Below are positions 1 through 10,018 of a stretch of DNA of 22,473 bases, piece by piece (positions within the stretch are counted from its first letter, which is position 1; each line of letters opens with the position of its first letter). Position numbers and translations under genes: made by a program. Under the pieces are notes generated by a model that was not told the DNA's origin, searched no databases, and worked only from the letters and a program-made list of their open reading frames with translations. Where the stretch lies: NCBI RefSeq assembly GCF_001039355.2, contig NW_019774147.1, positions 583,678 through 606,150 of the forward strand, read 5' to 3'. This DNA is from Lingula anatina (lineage: Eukaryota; Brachiopoda; Lingulata; Lingulida; Lingulidae).

Positions 1-571
1 GATTTTCGAACTTGACCTGCGTTTTAGTGAGATTGATTACTCCTGTGAGTTTCATGACAACAGGCCTATCGGTTTTCTTTGAAATGTGTTAACAGTGTTG
101 CATATATGCTGAAAAGTGAAAAAACAGCATAAATTCTACAATAATGGCCCGATCATGCTGATTTTCGAACTTGACCTGCGTTTTATGAATATTCATCAGC
201 TCTGTAAATATAAAGCCAAAAAGTAAAACTGTCTTCCACTTATGGTGTTAACGCTGAAAGTGCACGGCGACGGCGACGGCGACATCGACGGCGACATGAA
301 CGGCGACGACAGACGCAGGTGATGGCAATATGTACAGACACATCTGTGTCTGTACATAAAAAAGCATAAATTCCCTACAAATAGCCCGATAATGCTGATT
401 TTCGAACTTGACCGGCGCATTATGAATATTCATCAGTTCTGTAACTTTCAAGCCAAAAGGTAAAACAGTTTTTCACTTATCGTGTTTACGGTGAAAGTGC
501 ACGCCAACGGCGACGGCGACGACAGACGCAGATGATGGCAATATGTACAGACACCTCTGTGTCTGTACATA
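1..571 (+). repeat. Family A (pearl/HINE-like) element copy 1, dimer
   Basis: Two tandem core units (starts near 1 and 160, period 159) begin with GATTTTCGAACTTGACCTGCG. They are followed by a GGCGAC-type microsatellite (about 267-320) and a 30-bp terminal palindrome at 329-358: a 14-bp perfect stem starting TATGTACAGACACA around a 2-nt centre. A second, shorter element follows immediately (about 359-571) with its own core, microsatellite and palindrome (542-571, one mismatch). The first unit differs from the inner ones in the same way as the first unit of the copy at 8590-9137, suggesting a specialised 5' unit. The left end is cut by the window. Architecture fits non-autonomous Helitron-related pearl/HINE elements of bivalves; no CTRR end could be fixed. 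Confidence 0.8.
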
Positions 572-640
572 ATAAAATGGATGAAATGTTTTAAACTTTA
601 CACCTTTTACATTGTTTGTGTAGAAATAGATATTTCTTAG

Positions 641-1095
641 GAGGGAAAGGAGCGGATTCAGAGATATTTTCTGACAGTATTCCAAAGTATCTTTGTTGAT
701 CCATCCTCCATTTTGATGGTCTTCCAACAGAAAAAAAATAGATACCAGTCAATATAAACTTTAAAACCTGACCGTCTTCCGGAAGACCCAGAGGATGGTC
801 TTAATCCACTCCTTCAATAAGATTACAGTTTCAGAACCATGAGTGTTCAAATTCAAATCATGGAAGTCTGGATATTTGAAAAATGATGACAGTGCATAAA
901 ATAATATTACATAATGTTTAAAAACATAAATACCAATACAACTGCTTATGTGGAAATACAGAAAATGTGCAGAGACTCAGGTGGATGGGAGTTAAAAGTC
1001 ATAAATGCTAGTGTTTGAGAAAAAAATTAAAAAGAAAACGTAACAAAACTAGAAAAGCGCTCAGACAATGCAGACCTCGGCCAAGGCAGCAAATA
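641..1095 (+). repeat. Family B composite repeat copy 1 (with inserted MITE)
   Basis: Matches 7964-8372 and 13879-14316 with moderate divergence. It opens with a MITE (about 648-813; termini AGGAGCGGATT and AATCCACTCCT, inverted) and continues through a conserved stretch containing TATGTGGAAATACAGAAAAT and GTGCAGAG, ending at CCAAGGCAGCAA. The left third of the family, present at 7803 and 13731, is missing here. Confidence 0.72.
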
Positions 1096-2888
1096 AGTTA
1101 TATATATATCAAGTTAAGTTTATCGGTGATTTACCAGCGGTAAGAGTAGCAATCATGGCCCCTGTGTCCTCATGGATTACTTTTTAATCCCCCATAATTA
1201 ACGCAGGAATAGGTGCTGAAATAGGGGATATTGTATCAGAAAATTTTTTAATTAATTCTTAGTAATCGTGTATCCATAAAATATCAATCATTGCATTAGA
1301 ACACATTTTTCCAACTGGAAAATATCATACCGTAATTCATGCACACAGTCGCTGACCAATTATAGAGAGAATCTTACGATGTAAACAAAGCTCAGTCAAG
1401 TTAAACTCATCTGAGGTTGCAGGGCAAACATGGAGATGTGAACCGACACGTTAAAGTACGAGTGGTCTAGCGACACTATAATTTTATCATGATTCTATGG
1501 TCCAAGCAATAGCAGTACCTTTTATAGTGTGAGGGGCGACACCTTATGAAACTTTTGGTTCTTCCCCTTAATGTTTATTACAAAGAAAGTATATTGACAT
1601 GGACGTTATCTGCTTCCTGGTGAAGACTTCTGCATTTTCAAAGAAACAATGGGAATGTCGTTTCAAAACAAAGAGCCACACTGTCCTAGTACTCCTACTC
1701 AGGTGGCCCAAGTATTGACACTGAAACAGACATGCTGAAAATTACCGGCCGCGGCCCTTGACCCACCAATCAGGGAGTCGGGCCGACAATATTCTTAAAA
1801 TTTTAGTGAATGTCGGCCCAAATTGGCCGGCAATAATTTCTGACTCACCTAGTGAAACTTTCTTACGAAATATTTTATTTCTTAAACTTTGTAATCTTAT
1901 CCAAAATAAAACAATTAAAGAAGCCATTATCATTCTTCACTCACTAAAAAACGAAGGGGGGCAGCCATTTTCAAAGGGAACGCAGTATATAGTAGGCAGG
2001 CAGCATTTATTATCTGTCAGCTGATGGTCATAATTGAGGCACAGAAAACACGTGGCATGTGATTTGTGTGAAGATGATTAGTGAATTTTCTTTTATCTGC
2101 ATTGCCATTTTCTGAACATTTGTATTAGCTACAAATATTTTATCAGAAAATCACCCAGCAGCTTTCCAAGTACAAGTGAGTGATGTCACGATGCACTTCC
2201 GGTTTTCGTCGAGATCTTGAAGGGATTAGCATTACGGTTTGCTGCACATTTAAAACGTTTTATCTCAAAATATACGCAACGGCTTGGATTGAAATTTACA
2301 ACACTTAATCTTCACATAAATTAATATCACACCTATGTGCGTAATTTGAGAGCTTTAGCTATCAAACGTTTTCTACAGTGCCCATTCAAATTTGAAAGAG
2401 CTATTTTCCGTAGATTTCTTGAAGGGCAAGTCTATGATTTCTTGTAAAAATAATAAACTTATGCCTCAACCATAAGAGTAAGGTAAATTCCATAATTTGT
2501 TTGAAAAATACAATTCACTGTTAAGCTCTATATAATACATGTTAAAGTCATGTGTAGGTTGGGATAATTTGACATTTTGTCTAAGGTTGCTGTAAGAAAC
2601 TCAAAACTTGGAAAAGTGCTCTTGGGTAGTTTAGACGGAAGATTTAGCTCAAGTAAGGCCTGGTTTAAGGTTAGTCCAGGAAAATTGCAGTTTACCTATG
2701 GAAAATTTGTTTTCTGTAAGTTTTTGATGCCTTTTTGGCCCTAAGTTTACTTTTAAGTCATATTACCCACATGTTATCTAAGAAGTGAAATGTCTCTTCA
2801 ATAAAAGATCTATTCAAAGATGCAGTTATTTGATTTTTAATCACCTAATTGCTACTCAACTGTCCTTTTAAAGTGTAAAAAGCAGAAT
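1096..2888. other. Non-coding stretch, no gene seen
   Basis: Apart from the GGCC palindromic patch and the weak ORF at 1742-1933, I see no exon with acceptable borders. A CRE-like TGATGTCACGA next to ACTTCCGG (about 2181-2204) resembles a promoter element and lies about 830 bp upstream of the plus-strand exon candidate; this is only suggestive. Confidence 0.4.
1742..1933 (-). other. Weak exon-like minus ORF with membrane-like start
   Basis: On the minus strand a pyrimidine tract and AG near 1945 are followed by an ATG and a hydrophobic then basic peptide (MIMASLIVLFWIRLQSLRN), ending at TCACTAG-GTGAGTCAG, a good donor. From the acceptor, however, the frame carries a TGA before the ATG, so it cannot continue exon 6 or 7 of the SEA-like gene. 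The part beyond the donor is the GGCC palindromic repeat. Possibly chance. Confidence 0.12.
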
Positions 2889-3118
2889 TTAAAAGTGCAC
2901 AATTTTTACACGAAATAGGGTAAATATACAAATCAATGCAAAAAACATTTGGGCCGGCAATATCTTGTCTGGGCCTGCAATATTCAGATCTAAGCAGGCC
3001 AATTGGCCTGCATTGCCCTCAGAGTTTTCAGCATGTCTGCTGAAACACAAAAAGAAGAGTCTGATTCCAATGAAAAAGGTAAGCAGTGCACAGCAACCAA
3101 GCACTATTATAGTAAACA
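2889..3118 (-). CDS. Candidate exon 7 (terminal): transmembrane segment and short tail
   Basis: On the minus strand an AG at 3120-3119 is followed by two bases that would complete a Val codon opened by exon 6, then 75 codons to a TAA. The first part (FTIIVLGCCALLTFFIGI) is a good single-pass membrane segment followed by Arg and polar residues, which is what the stalk of exon 6 would lead to. Against it: the acceptor has a poor pyrimidine tract, because a MITE (3144-3300) ends 25 bp upstream; the tail runs through a palindromic repeat (2951-3016) and contains a second hydrophobic stretch; and a plus-strand exon candidate with a strong donor overlaps it (3033-3078). I regard it as one of two competing readings. 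Confidence 0.27.
2951..3016. repeat. GGCC-rich palindromic patch
   Basis: Contains the perfect 18-bp palindrome GCAGGCCAATTGGCCTGC (2994-3011) and alternating GGGCCGGCAATA / GGGCCTGCAATA motifs. A related patch at 1745-1835 has GGGCCGACA and TGTCGGCCC as a 9-bp inverted pair (1780-1819) and AATTGGCCGGCAATAA. Probably a small dispersed repeat. Confidence 0.55.
3033..3078 (+). CDS. Candidate plus-strand first coding exon (MSAETQKEESDSNEK)
   Basis: An ATG at 3033 opens a 15-codon hydrophilic, acidic N-terminus (MSAETQKEESDSNEK) that ends at GAAAAAG followed by GTAAGCAG, a near-perfect donor, in phase 1. Short acidic Met-Ser starts like this are typical of cytosolic or nuclear proteins. A possible following acceptor (AATTAATTTTCAG) lies at 3456-3468 and would continue for 22 codons before a stop, but I see no convincing further exon, so the gene, if real, is unidentified. 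It conflicts with the antisense transmembrane reading at 2889-3118; antisense of Lys/Glu-rich codons naturally looks hydrophobic, so only one of the two is likely to be coding. Confidence 0.25.
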
Positions 3119-3143
3119 CTGGCCCAACTATGAGATCAATTAG

Positions 3144-3300
3144 CAGATTGTCTTCTGGGTCTTCTGGAAGATGGTCAAATTTCTAAGTTTACATTGATGA
3201 GTACCTAATTTTTTCTGTTGGAAGATGGTCAAAAAATGGAGGATTGATCAACAAAGATAATGTGGAAGACTGTCAGAAAATATCTCTGGATCCGCCCCTG
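3144..3300 (-). mobile_element. MITE copy M4 with 6-bp target duplication
   Basis: 157 bp beginning CAGATTGTCTTCTGGG and ending ATCCGCCCCTG, flanked directly by AATTAG on both sides (3138-3143 and 3301-3306). It is the inverted relative of the MITE inside family B and of 15598-15694; the left terminus has lost about 6 bases of the CAGGGGCGGAT motif. No coding capacity. Terminal sequence CAGGGGCGGAT resembles many animal DNA-transposon ends; a 6-bp duplication does not fit the common 8-bp (hAT) or 2-bp (Tc1) classes, so I leave the superfamily open. Confidence 0.75.
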
Positions 3301-3306
3301 AATTAG

Positions 3307-4112
3307 ATATATAAAATGATGGTCAAGAATTGTACTATAAAAATGTACCCTCTGTTCGAACTTATTTATCATTACGCAGACAAAGGCTACCCTCTACCAG
3401 AGTTACAGATTTATTTTTCACTACATAATCTCTTGCGCTGATGAAAAATACACATAATTAATTTTCAGCCTTAGAAGAGGGTCCTCTGTCGCAAATCAAA
3501 ATTAACTATCAAAAATTAGTATTGGCAATCTGTTGAAGGATGTGTAGTGTCGAAGACCTATCATACATGGTGGATCCAATGTATGGTGATATGTCATGTG
3601 CACGCTGCTTTTTCTACAGTTCCTATCATTCTCTTAACGTATGAAAATATGCCAATATTCTGATATGATAAGACTGATAAAATATCCAAACCATTTTGTC
3701 CTATCAATATGTTGCTCCAAAATGAGACTTTTTTTACATTTTATATACATGTACAGTATTATATCTTCAGTGAAATATGTAATGAAAATTGGACCATTTA
3801 GAGATGCATATACATGTAAAGTAGGCATATCAAAGCTGAAGTTTGAGTTACAGAATATTTCTGTGTGGTTATTTATACACGGTCAAGCTAAGATGACACC
3901 TACATGTACCAGTTTAACAGATGCAGTTTTACAGTGAACTCAAGGCCAGACACCAAAATAGAAATCCATGAGAATTACAGTACTTTCTTCTGATTACGAT
4001 ATTAAAAGTGAAACAAAATGCAAAATTGTTTACAAAGTGCAAACAGACAATTTATAGATTATCAGGCATTATAACATTTTGCCTATCTTTACTATAAGTT
4101 GCAGTCAGAAAA
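3307..4112. other. Intronic or intergenic stretch, no gene seen
   Basis: AT-rich with several TACATGTA-type strings (about 3748, 3811, 3900), common in marine invertebrate genomes. The overlapping frames at 3634-3828 and 3641-3937 have no supporting splice sites or recognisable motifs. Confidence 0.4.
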
Positions 4113-4348
4113 ATTGAAAGTCGAGAAAAATATCGCCATGGTGCTGATAAGTCCCGCCGCGGCTTCCACAACGGCAAGACTGAAGGATGCATAATACAAA
4201 GCAAAACCTGTTTAGTCAAGTTAAAGACTTACTTACTGGTTTAACAGCGGCGACAGTGCCGCGGTGAGTGACCTTTGCTGCCCATCATAATCCCCATTAT
4301 TATCACGGTTGGGGGCTTGTGCACTTGCACGTAAGAAATAGACAGTGC
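4113..4348 (-). repeat. Inverted copy of module B
   Basis: Reverse complement of 12833-13076: both contain GTCTTTAACTTGACTAAACA, TTTTGCTTTGTA and TCCTTCAGTCTTGC. It has a strong donor-like AACCA-GTAAGTAAGTC near 4232. The minus frame at 4233-4430 covers it, has a hydrophobic start and ends at the same in-phase TAA as the plus copy, but it straddles the exon 6 donor and is probably not translated. Confidence 0.6.
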
Positions 4349-4424
4349 ATGCTATTAAAGTAATGGCTATACGGAATATGCATGAAAAAGGATAGTAAAA
4401 TAACATAAAATATAATTTTACTAC

Positions 4425-4505
4425 CTTCACCTTTTTGATCCCTGTTGGTTATATTGGTCATTGGTCTGGTGGGACAATCATCAGTCTTTTTGGTAATGGA
4501 GTTAC
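4425..4505 (-). CDS. Exon 6 of the SEA-like gene: Thr/Asn-rich stalk
   Basis: The minus-strand acceptor (AGTTCTACTTCTCAG) and donor (GTGAAG then GTAGTAAA) enclose 81 nt. Two initial bases complete a Gly codon begun in exon 5, 26 codons follow, and one base is left over: another symmetric phase-1 exon. The peptide starts NSITKKTDDCPTRP and continues with TNIT, giving one cysteine, a glycosylation sequon and many Thr/Lys/Asn residues, as in a stalk between an ectodomain and a membrane anchor. A second donor-like GT lies 6 nt upstream (AAAAAG then GTGAAG) in the same phase, so tandem donor use could remove two residues. The exon lies about 75 bp upstream (in transcription order) of the inverted module copy at 4113-4348. 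Confidence 0.62.
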
Positions 4506-4659
4506 CTGAGAAGTAGAACTATTATTATTATTTTTTTAAATTTATTTTCGTATAAAGGCATTTGCCCAGATTACAAATGTAAATGGTTCATATAACGTAA
4601 CTATTGCGCATGCGGAGAGCTCACATACGTGCACTATCCATTGCAAGTAGAACTAGAGG

Positions 4660-4890
4660 ATCAGAGAGGCGATACCGCCTCCAAATATTGTACCACCAGC
4701 TGGAGCAAACGCATTCGTATAGACCCCCACATACACAAAATAAGGGACACAGCCACAAGTTTTGTGCTTGACAAGCTGTAAAAATGCAATCAACAAGAAT
4801 TTTTTAACTATTGCAAAAAATATATATGGTACAATCAAATTTAAGTTCTTCGTAAGGTAGGTCAAGGGTCAATTTCAAGGTCACAGTAAA
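4660..4890 (+). repeat. Family D repeat copy 1 with hairpin and half-site cluster
   Basis: Starts at a hairpin GAGGCG-ATAC-CGCCTC (about 4665-4680), then TATTGTACCACCAGCTGGAGC and a degenerate stretch with GTTTTGTGCTTGACAAGCTGT, ending in AGGTCAAGGGTCAATTTCA and AGGTCACAG. The same order of motifs occurs at 5940-6200. Frames in this interval are not coding. Confidence 0.65.
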
Positions 4891-4900
4891 TTGCCAATAT

Positions 4901-5472
4901 NACATGCTGAAAAAAATGATATTAAACAGCTTAACTTCCATAAAAGTGGTCCAATCATGCTGATTTTCAAACTCGACCTGTGTATTATGAATATTTATCA
5001 GATCTGTAAGTTTCAAGCCAAAGGGTAAAACAGCTTTTCATTTATTGTGTTATCGGTGTTGCAAAAATGCTGAAAAAAAGTGAATAAAATAGCCTAAATT
5101 CAGTAAAAATGACCCAATCATGCTGATTTTCAAACTTGATCTGCGTATTATGAATATTCATCAGTTCAGTAAGTTTCAAGCCAAAAGGTAAAATGGTTTT
5201 CCATTTATGGTGTTATCGGTGCTGTATATATGCTGAAAAAAGAGAAAAAATAGCCTAAATTTACTAAAAATGACCCAATCACGCTGATTTTCGAACTTGA
5301 CCTGCGTATTATGAATATTCATCAGTTCTGTAAGTTTCAAGCCAAAAGAAAAAACAGTTTTCCACTTATCGTGTTATCGGTAAAAGTGCACGGCGACGAC
5401 GGCAACGACGGCGACGGCGATGACAGACGCAGATGACGGCTATATGTACAGACACATCTGTGTCTGTACATA
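4901..5472 (+). repeat. Family A (pearl/HINE-like) element copy 3
   Basis: Three core units (GATTTTC starts near 4962, 5125 and 5286, about 162-bp period), a GGCGAC/ACGACGG microsatellite (about 5389-5427) and a perfect 14-bp-stem palindrome at 5443-5472. The first readable base is next to an N at 4901, so the left border may be an assembly join. Units differ from each other at roughly one base in ten, so the array is not freshly amplified. Confidence 0.8.
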
Positions 5473-5939
5473 AAAATTCTAACACATAACAGTAATAATA
5501 ATTTATTTCTTGAAACCATTCTACACATACATCTGTGTTGTTTATGAATTTTATAATACCTATTCTTGAATTTTAGACCTCTGATTGAATTGGTCAGTTG
5601 AAATGGTATAATCTGAATAAAACCATTGTGCATAGTACTACATTTGTAAGATGTAGTGACTACATCAGGTAACCTGACCATGCAATATTACCAATTATTG
5701 TTAGTTGACCTGGGTCAAAGAGAATTTCCTGAAGAATAATCAAGTAGCTTGTTTTTTGTAATTATTAACAGTTATACTAAATCTACTTGTATATCATTTC
5801 CTGTAAGTTTAAGAAGAATAAGTGACATGGTTTTTCTTAAATGGTCTCTATGGAGGCAGTGCCCAAAATGGAGTTTTTTCAATTTTAAAGCAATATTATA
5901 TAATATTAATTAATGTTAAATAATATTAAATAATGCTCA

Positions 5940-6200
5940 ATACTGTCTCCAGGTATTGTACCACCAGCTGGAATAAGCATATTTGTATGAAAAAAAAAGA
6001 CACCACCTCCTGTGTTGTGCTTGACAAGCTTTACAAAATGCAATAAACAGGAATTATCAATTTCTTTGTTGAAAATTACAATTTATAATTAAATCATGGA
6101 GAGAAATAAAAGGTAAAATTTAAATTTGTGAAGTGCGGTTCATGGCAAAAAGTAGATCAAAGGTCAAATTCAAGGTCACAGGAAGACTGTCAATATATGA
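5940..6200 (+). repeat. Family D repeat copy 2
   Basis: Shares TATTGTACCACCAGCTGGAA, TGTTGTGCTTGACAAGCTTT, ACAAAATGCAATAAACAGGAA and, at 6154-6178, AGATCAAAGGTCAAATTCA followed by AGGTCAC with copy 1. No gene signal. Confidence 0.65.
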
Positions 6201-6553
6201 GTTCCTACTCAATCTTGTTCCCAGTCTAAACATGGCCATCCTTTGTGACCAAAAAATGATGAACATTCAGAAGGCCACAAAGACTGTTATTCGGACAGTG
6301 AATTAGATGTAATGAAAAAATAATTTAGAAACATTGTCTGGGATAATGACATAATTTTCGCCTAAACTTAAAAGTGCATGTGATAAAGTCAGGGCAAATG
6401 AACTAACGTCTGAATCTGAAAAAAGATTTCCGAGAATGCTGGTCTGTTAGATGAGTGTGCCAATAATCATGACAGGGGTACAGGTAACAATTAAAGTACA
6501 AGAAAGGGTCAGGATGCCAATTTGTCAAAACGTGAGATCAATGAAGATCATAA

Positions 6554-7078
6554 ACAACTAGCAGGAAAGGCAGGGCAGATTTTCTGAAAAACCTGGGGGA
6601 AGGGTTAGTAAACAGAGAGCAGTTGGCCCCTGACATTGCTGAAGACTTAACAATTAAATTCAATAGTATAGCTTGTCAAGGCATGAAAGATTCAACTTTT
6701 GAAGAAATGACAGAAAACATACTAAGACCAGGCAACCGTCTCATGCTTGGCTCTGCAACGGTTAATCCAGAAATTTGGAACATTGTTTTCACTGAATCAA
6801 ATACTAGGGATGTTAGATTGTCTGTCAACCAAACAGAGGAAAGATGCCCTTCTGAATTCCAAATTGCTGTCTTACTTACCTTAACATCCCTAAATTATAT
6901 GCCCACCCTGAATCATTACATCCCAAACATGTATTTAAGTTGGGACATGGCCAGTACGGCGTTAATAATCTCTCCCTTTAACTATGGTGCCTATATAGAA
7001 TTCCAGTCAAACTTCAGTTTACAGAAAAGTCTTGTAAAGCTGAAAAGCCCATTTCTGTCCACTGGAGAACTGGATTAA
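6554..7078 (+). mobile_element. Decayed retrotransposon gag-like ORF fragment
   Basis: The frame is open from 6554 (just after a TAA) to a TAA at 7076-7078, about 174 codons. The first half contains GEGLVNREQLAPDIAEDL, then FEEMTENILRPGN, then VNPEIWNIV and TRDVRLS. The combination RPxN followed by VNPEIW and (T)RDVRL is one I know from gag-like ORF1 proteins of invertebrate retrotransposons, probably DIRS-type elements; the family name is from memory and is inference. After about residue 100 the sequence stops resembling that family in this frame, and a more gag-like reading appears in another frame with a stop, so it is frameshifted and truncated. No start codon, reverse transcriptase, RNase H or recombinase is visible nearby. 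It lies inside the 4.8-kb intron 5, antisense to the SEA-like gene. Confidence 0.6.
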
Positions 7079-7802
7079 GGTAATATTAACTAATAACTTT
7101 GATTTTTGACAGGAACCTGCCCTTTCATCAAAGAATGCGACACAAATAATTTCAAGTATACCAAGAATATTGTTGGGCATGCATTGGGCTTAAGTCACCA
7201 AAATACACATGAGAAAATTGGCCAACAAAATGAGATGATTGCAGTATAATAGTGTGATATGGAACACAAACATACACACAGAAATGTAATGACATTTAAC
7301 AGTATGACTGAACAACCAGCTGTGGGGGAGGGGGAGGAGGTGGCAATTCCCACATGACAGAAATGCTTGACAACTACCAATGACAAAAGCCACATAAATC
7401 AAGCAGAAAATGACTGCTATACAATTATGATTAAATTAAGCTAGCTAGATATCAAAACAGCTCAGACAGTACAAAAGACAATGTTTTGCCATTCCTTGTC
7501 ATGCTCAAAGAAAGGATGTTTCTTTCCTACCCTCTTAATTTCATGGGTGCTACAGTTATGAAGAAGTATAACCTGATGATACATAGTTTAATTAGAATTT
7601 CATTAGTCTAAATGTTCATTACATAAAAGTTGCATTGATGTATAAGATATTGGCAATTAATTAAGTATATTTAAAAGTAATTGAACTGAAAGTCATTTTT
7701 CAGGAATATTTTAAAATAGGACTGGTGAGAATCTTCCTTAATCTCCAACAGCAATTGCTAGCATTGTACTTCTGACCAAACAAAGTTTCAAACCAATTCA
7801 AA
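7079..7802. other. Intron 5 interior, no gene seen
   Basis: Between the gag fragment and family B copy 2. It holds a G-rich patch (GGGGGAGGGGGAGGAGG, about 7325) and AT-rich sequence. Minus frames at 7190-7402 have no splice or domain support. The stretches 5473-5935 and 6201-6553 of the same intron likewise show nothing convincing. Confidence 0.4.
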
Positions 7803-8583
7803 CAAGGCAGCAAAGCTGTCAAATGTACAGACAAAAAACAGAAAATCAAGATGCAAAAATAGGTCATTTTGTCAATTTTGATGCAATAATAAATAATGCT
7901 TATAATAGCACAGTCAGTCAACACTGAATTTAAATCATGCACAACAGGTAACATGGTCAATAACAGGAACGGATCCAGAGATATATTGTGACAGTATTCT
8001 AAAGTATGTTTTTTGATCCATCCTCCATTTTTGATGGTCTTCCAACAGAAAAAAAATAGATACCTATAAACCCAGAAGATGGTCTCAATCCACCCCTTCA
8101 ATAAGATTACAGTTTCAGGACCATGAGAGTTCAAATTCACATAATGAAAGTCCCAATATTTGAAAAATGATGACAGTGCACAAAATAATATTACATAATG
8201 TTTAAAGACATAAATACCAATACAACTGCTTATGTGGAAATACAGAAAATGTGCAGAGCCTCAGGTGGATGGGAGTTAAAAGTTACATCGTAAAAATGCC
8301 AGTGTTTGAGAAAAAATCAAAAAGAAACTAGAAAAGCACTCTGAGAGCGCAGACCTCCACCAAGGCAGCAATTTTTGATTACTATTGATTACTGATTGGT
8401 TATTGATCCAGATCACCACCAGATCACCACCAAAAACTAATCATCTGTTCCTTGGCGCACTTCTGACAGTTCTTGAAAATTTCATCAAAATCAATTTGTA
8501 ACTTTTTGAGTTATGTGGATGACAGACAGACAGAAAGATAGAGAGGCAAACAAAGAAACAGGGGTAAAAACATAACCTCCTTG
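7803..8583 (+). repeat. Family B composite repeat copy 2, with LINE/SINE-like tail
   Basis: Runs from CAAGGCAGCAAAGCTGTC to a second CAAGGCAGCAA (8361), with the MITE at about 7964-8096 carrying an internal deletion. It continues into a tail containing GAAAATTTCATCAAAATC, AACTTTTTGAGTTATG, an ACAGACAGACAG run and AACCTCCTTGGC. That tail is a very widespread animal repeat ending that I recognise but cannot assign to a superfamily. The long minus frame at 7700-8140 is an artefact of this repeat. Confidence 0.7.
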
Positions 8584-8589
8584 GCAGAG

Positions 8590-9137
8590 GTGAAAAGGCA
8601 TAACTTCATCAAAACTGAACTGATCTAGTTTATTTTCAAACTTGATCTGTATATTAGTCAGACTGATCAGTTGCAGACAAAAGGCTGATCGATCTTCTTT
8701 AAAATGTGTTATTAGTGTTAACGTTGCATATATGTAGAAAAAAGCAAAAAAAAAAAAAAAAAAAAGGACAGTATAACTTTTGTGGAAATGGTCCAATCAA
8801 GCTGATTTTCAAACTTGACCTGCGTATTATGAATATTCATCAGTTCTGTAAGTTTCAAGCTAAAAGGTGAAATGGTTTTCCACTTATCATGTTATTGGTG
8901 TTGCATATATGCTGAAAAAAAGTGAAAAAACAGCATAACTTCCATAACAATGGTCTGAACTTGCTGATTTTCGAACTTGACCTGCATATTATGTATATTC
9001 ATCAGTTCTGTAAGTTTCAAGCCAAAAGAAAAAACAGTTTTCCACTTATCATGTTATAGGTAAACGTGCACGGTGATGATGGCGACGACAGACGCAGGTG
9101 ACAGCTATATGTACAGATGCATCTGTGCCTGTACATA
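8590..9137 (+). repeat. Family A (pearl/HINE-like) element copy 4
   Basis: Starts with the distinct first unit also seen at the window start, contains a 20-base A run (8746-8765), then two standard cores (GATTTTC near 8803 and 8967), a degenerate GGCGACGACAGACG microsatellite (about 9069-9095) and a palindrome at 9108-9137 whose arms have drifted at three positions, two of them to G-T pairs. It follows directly on the family B copy at 7803-8583. Confidence 0.75.
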
Positions 9138-9323
9138 AAAAGTCATGAGTCATAGTGCTTAAGCTTTAAATGAAATTTCAAAATAGTAAGTCTTCAGTCT
9201 AACGAGATTCACCAATTTAGTGCTTAAAACCTCATTTTCATACCAAAATAGCAATATTACCTTCTTGGTTGAGTTAGTAACAAATTATTGCCATTCTGGG
9301 TTTAAAGGAAACTAGAAACATAC

Positions 9324-9449
9324 CTGTACTGTTGACCTTCATCTCTGGACGGCATTTCCGTGGGATACATAGATTTAAACTGCATCTGCTTTCGCCACCT
9401 GGGTGATTCACCTGAGGGCATGGATACCAGCCAGACCATTTTTTGCATA
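9324..9449 (-). CDS. Exon 5 of the SEA-like gene: cysteine-rich segment
   Basis: The minus-strand acceptor (GTTTGCCTTCAACAG) and donor (AGTACAG then GTATGTTT) bound 126 nt. It begins with two bases completing a Val codon opened by exon 4 and ends with one base of the next codon, so it is a symmetric phase-1 exon. The 41 full codons open CKKWSGWYPCPQ and hold five cysteines, continuing those at the end of exon 4 with spacing C-x-C-x2-C-x8-C-x11-C-x4-C-x4-C. The tight cysteine pattern, the W/Y-rich start and an NST sequon indicate a disulphide-bonded extracellular module. It is not a clear EGF match, and I cannot assign it to a named family. Longer frames through this interval extend into both introns and should not be used as the coding extent. 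Confidence 0.72.
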
Positions 9450-10018
9450 CTGTTGAAGGCAAACAAAAACATTTTTGTAAATTGAAATTGAAGCATAAAA
9501 AATCATAGTTTCATCTTTTTAGACCAAACATGATGCTACATATTTTATTTGTATTTGTTAGCACATGAACAATGTGAATAGGTGTCATCAGAATATTAAA
9601 ATGTTATTATTAGTTTTATACTTTTACATTTCTTAAGTTTAATGTCGTTTTTTTTCTTAACTAGGTAAGGATAGCTAAATAATTTGCACTTACACTGAAA
9701 ATAACTTGTTAAATATATAAGTTTACTTAAACAATTAATTATTCCTTCAAAGACAGTTACTAATTAAGCCACTTAAACAATTATGGCATCAAAGATGTCA
9801 AATGTACAATCACATATCAGAAAAAACTGCTTCAAAGGCAGCAAGTGTCATTTGCATCTGATAATCCAACTCCGGCTCTTTAGCAAGTCAAGCATACACT
9901 GTCACTTTTATTGGCTTTATTATTTATTCGCTCAAAAAGAGTGTCTGAGCTTTATTGATATCAACCTTTTCCTTGCCACCAAACTGCAACTTGATATTAA
10001 AGATTTTCCAGGGTAGCA
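9450..10018. other. Intron 4 left part, no gene seen
   Basis: AT-rich. The plus frame starting at 9783 resembles part of family B (TCAAAGATGTCAAATGTACA) and has no exon borders. Confidence 0.4.

Noticed and set aside
7700-8140. 146-codon minus frame
   Set aside because: It spans the MITE and family B repeat, where the other copies have different frames and stops.
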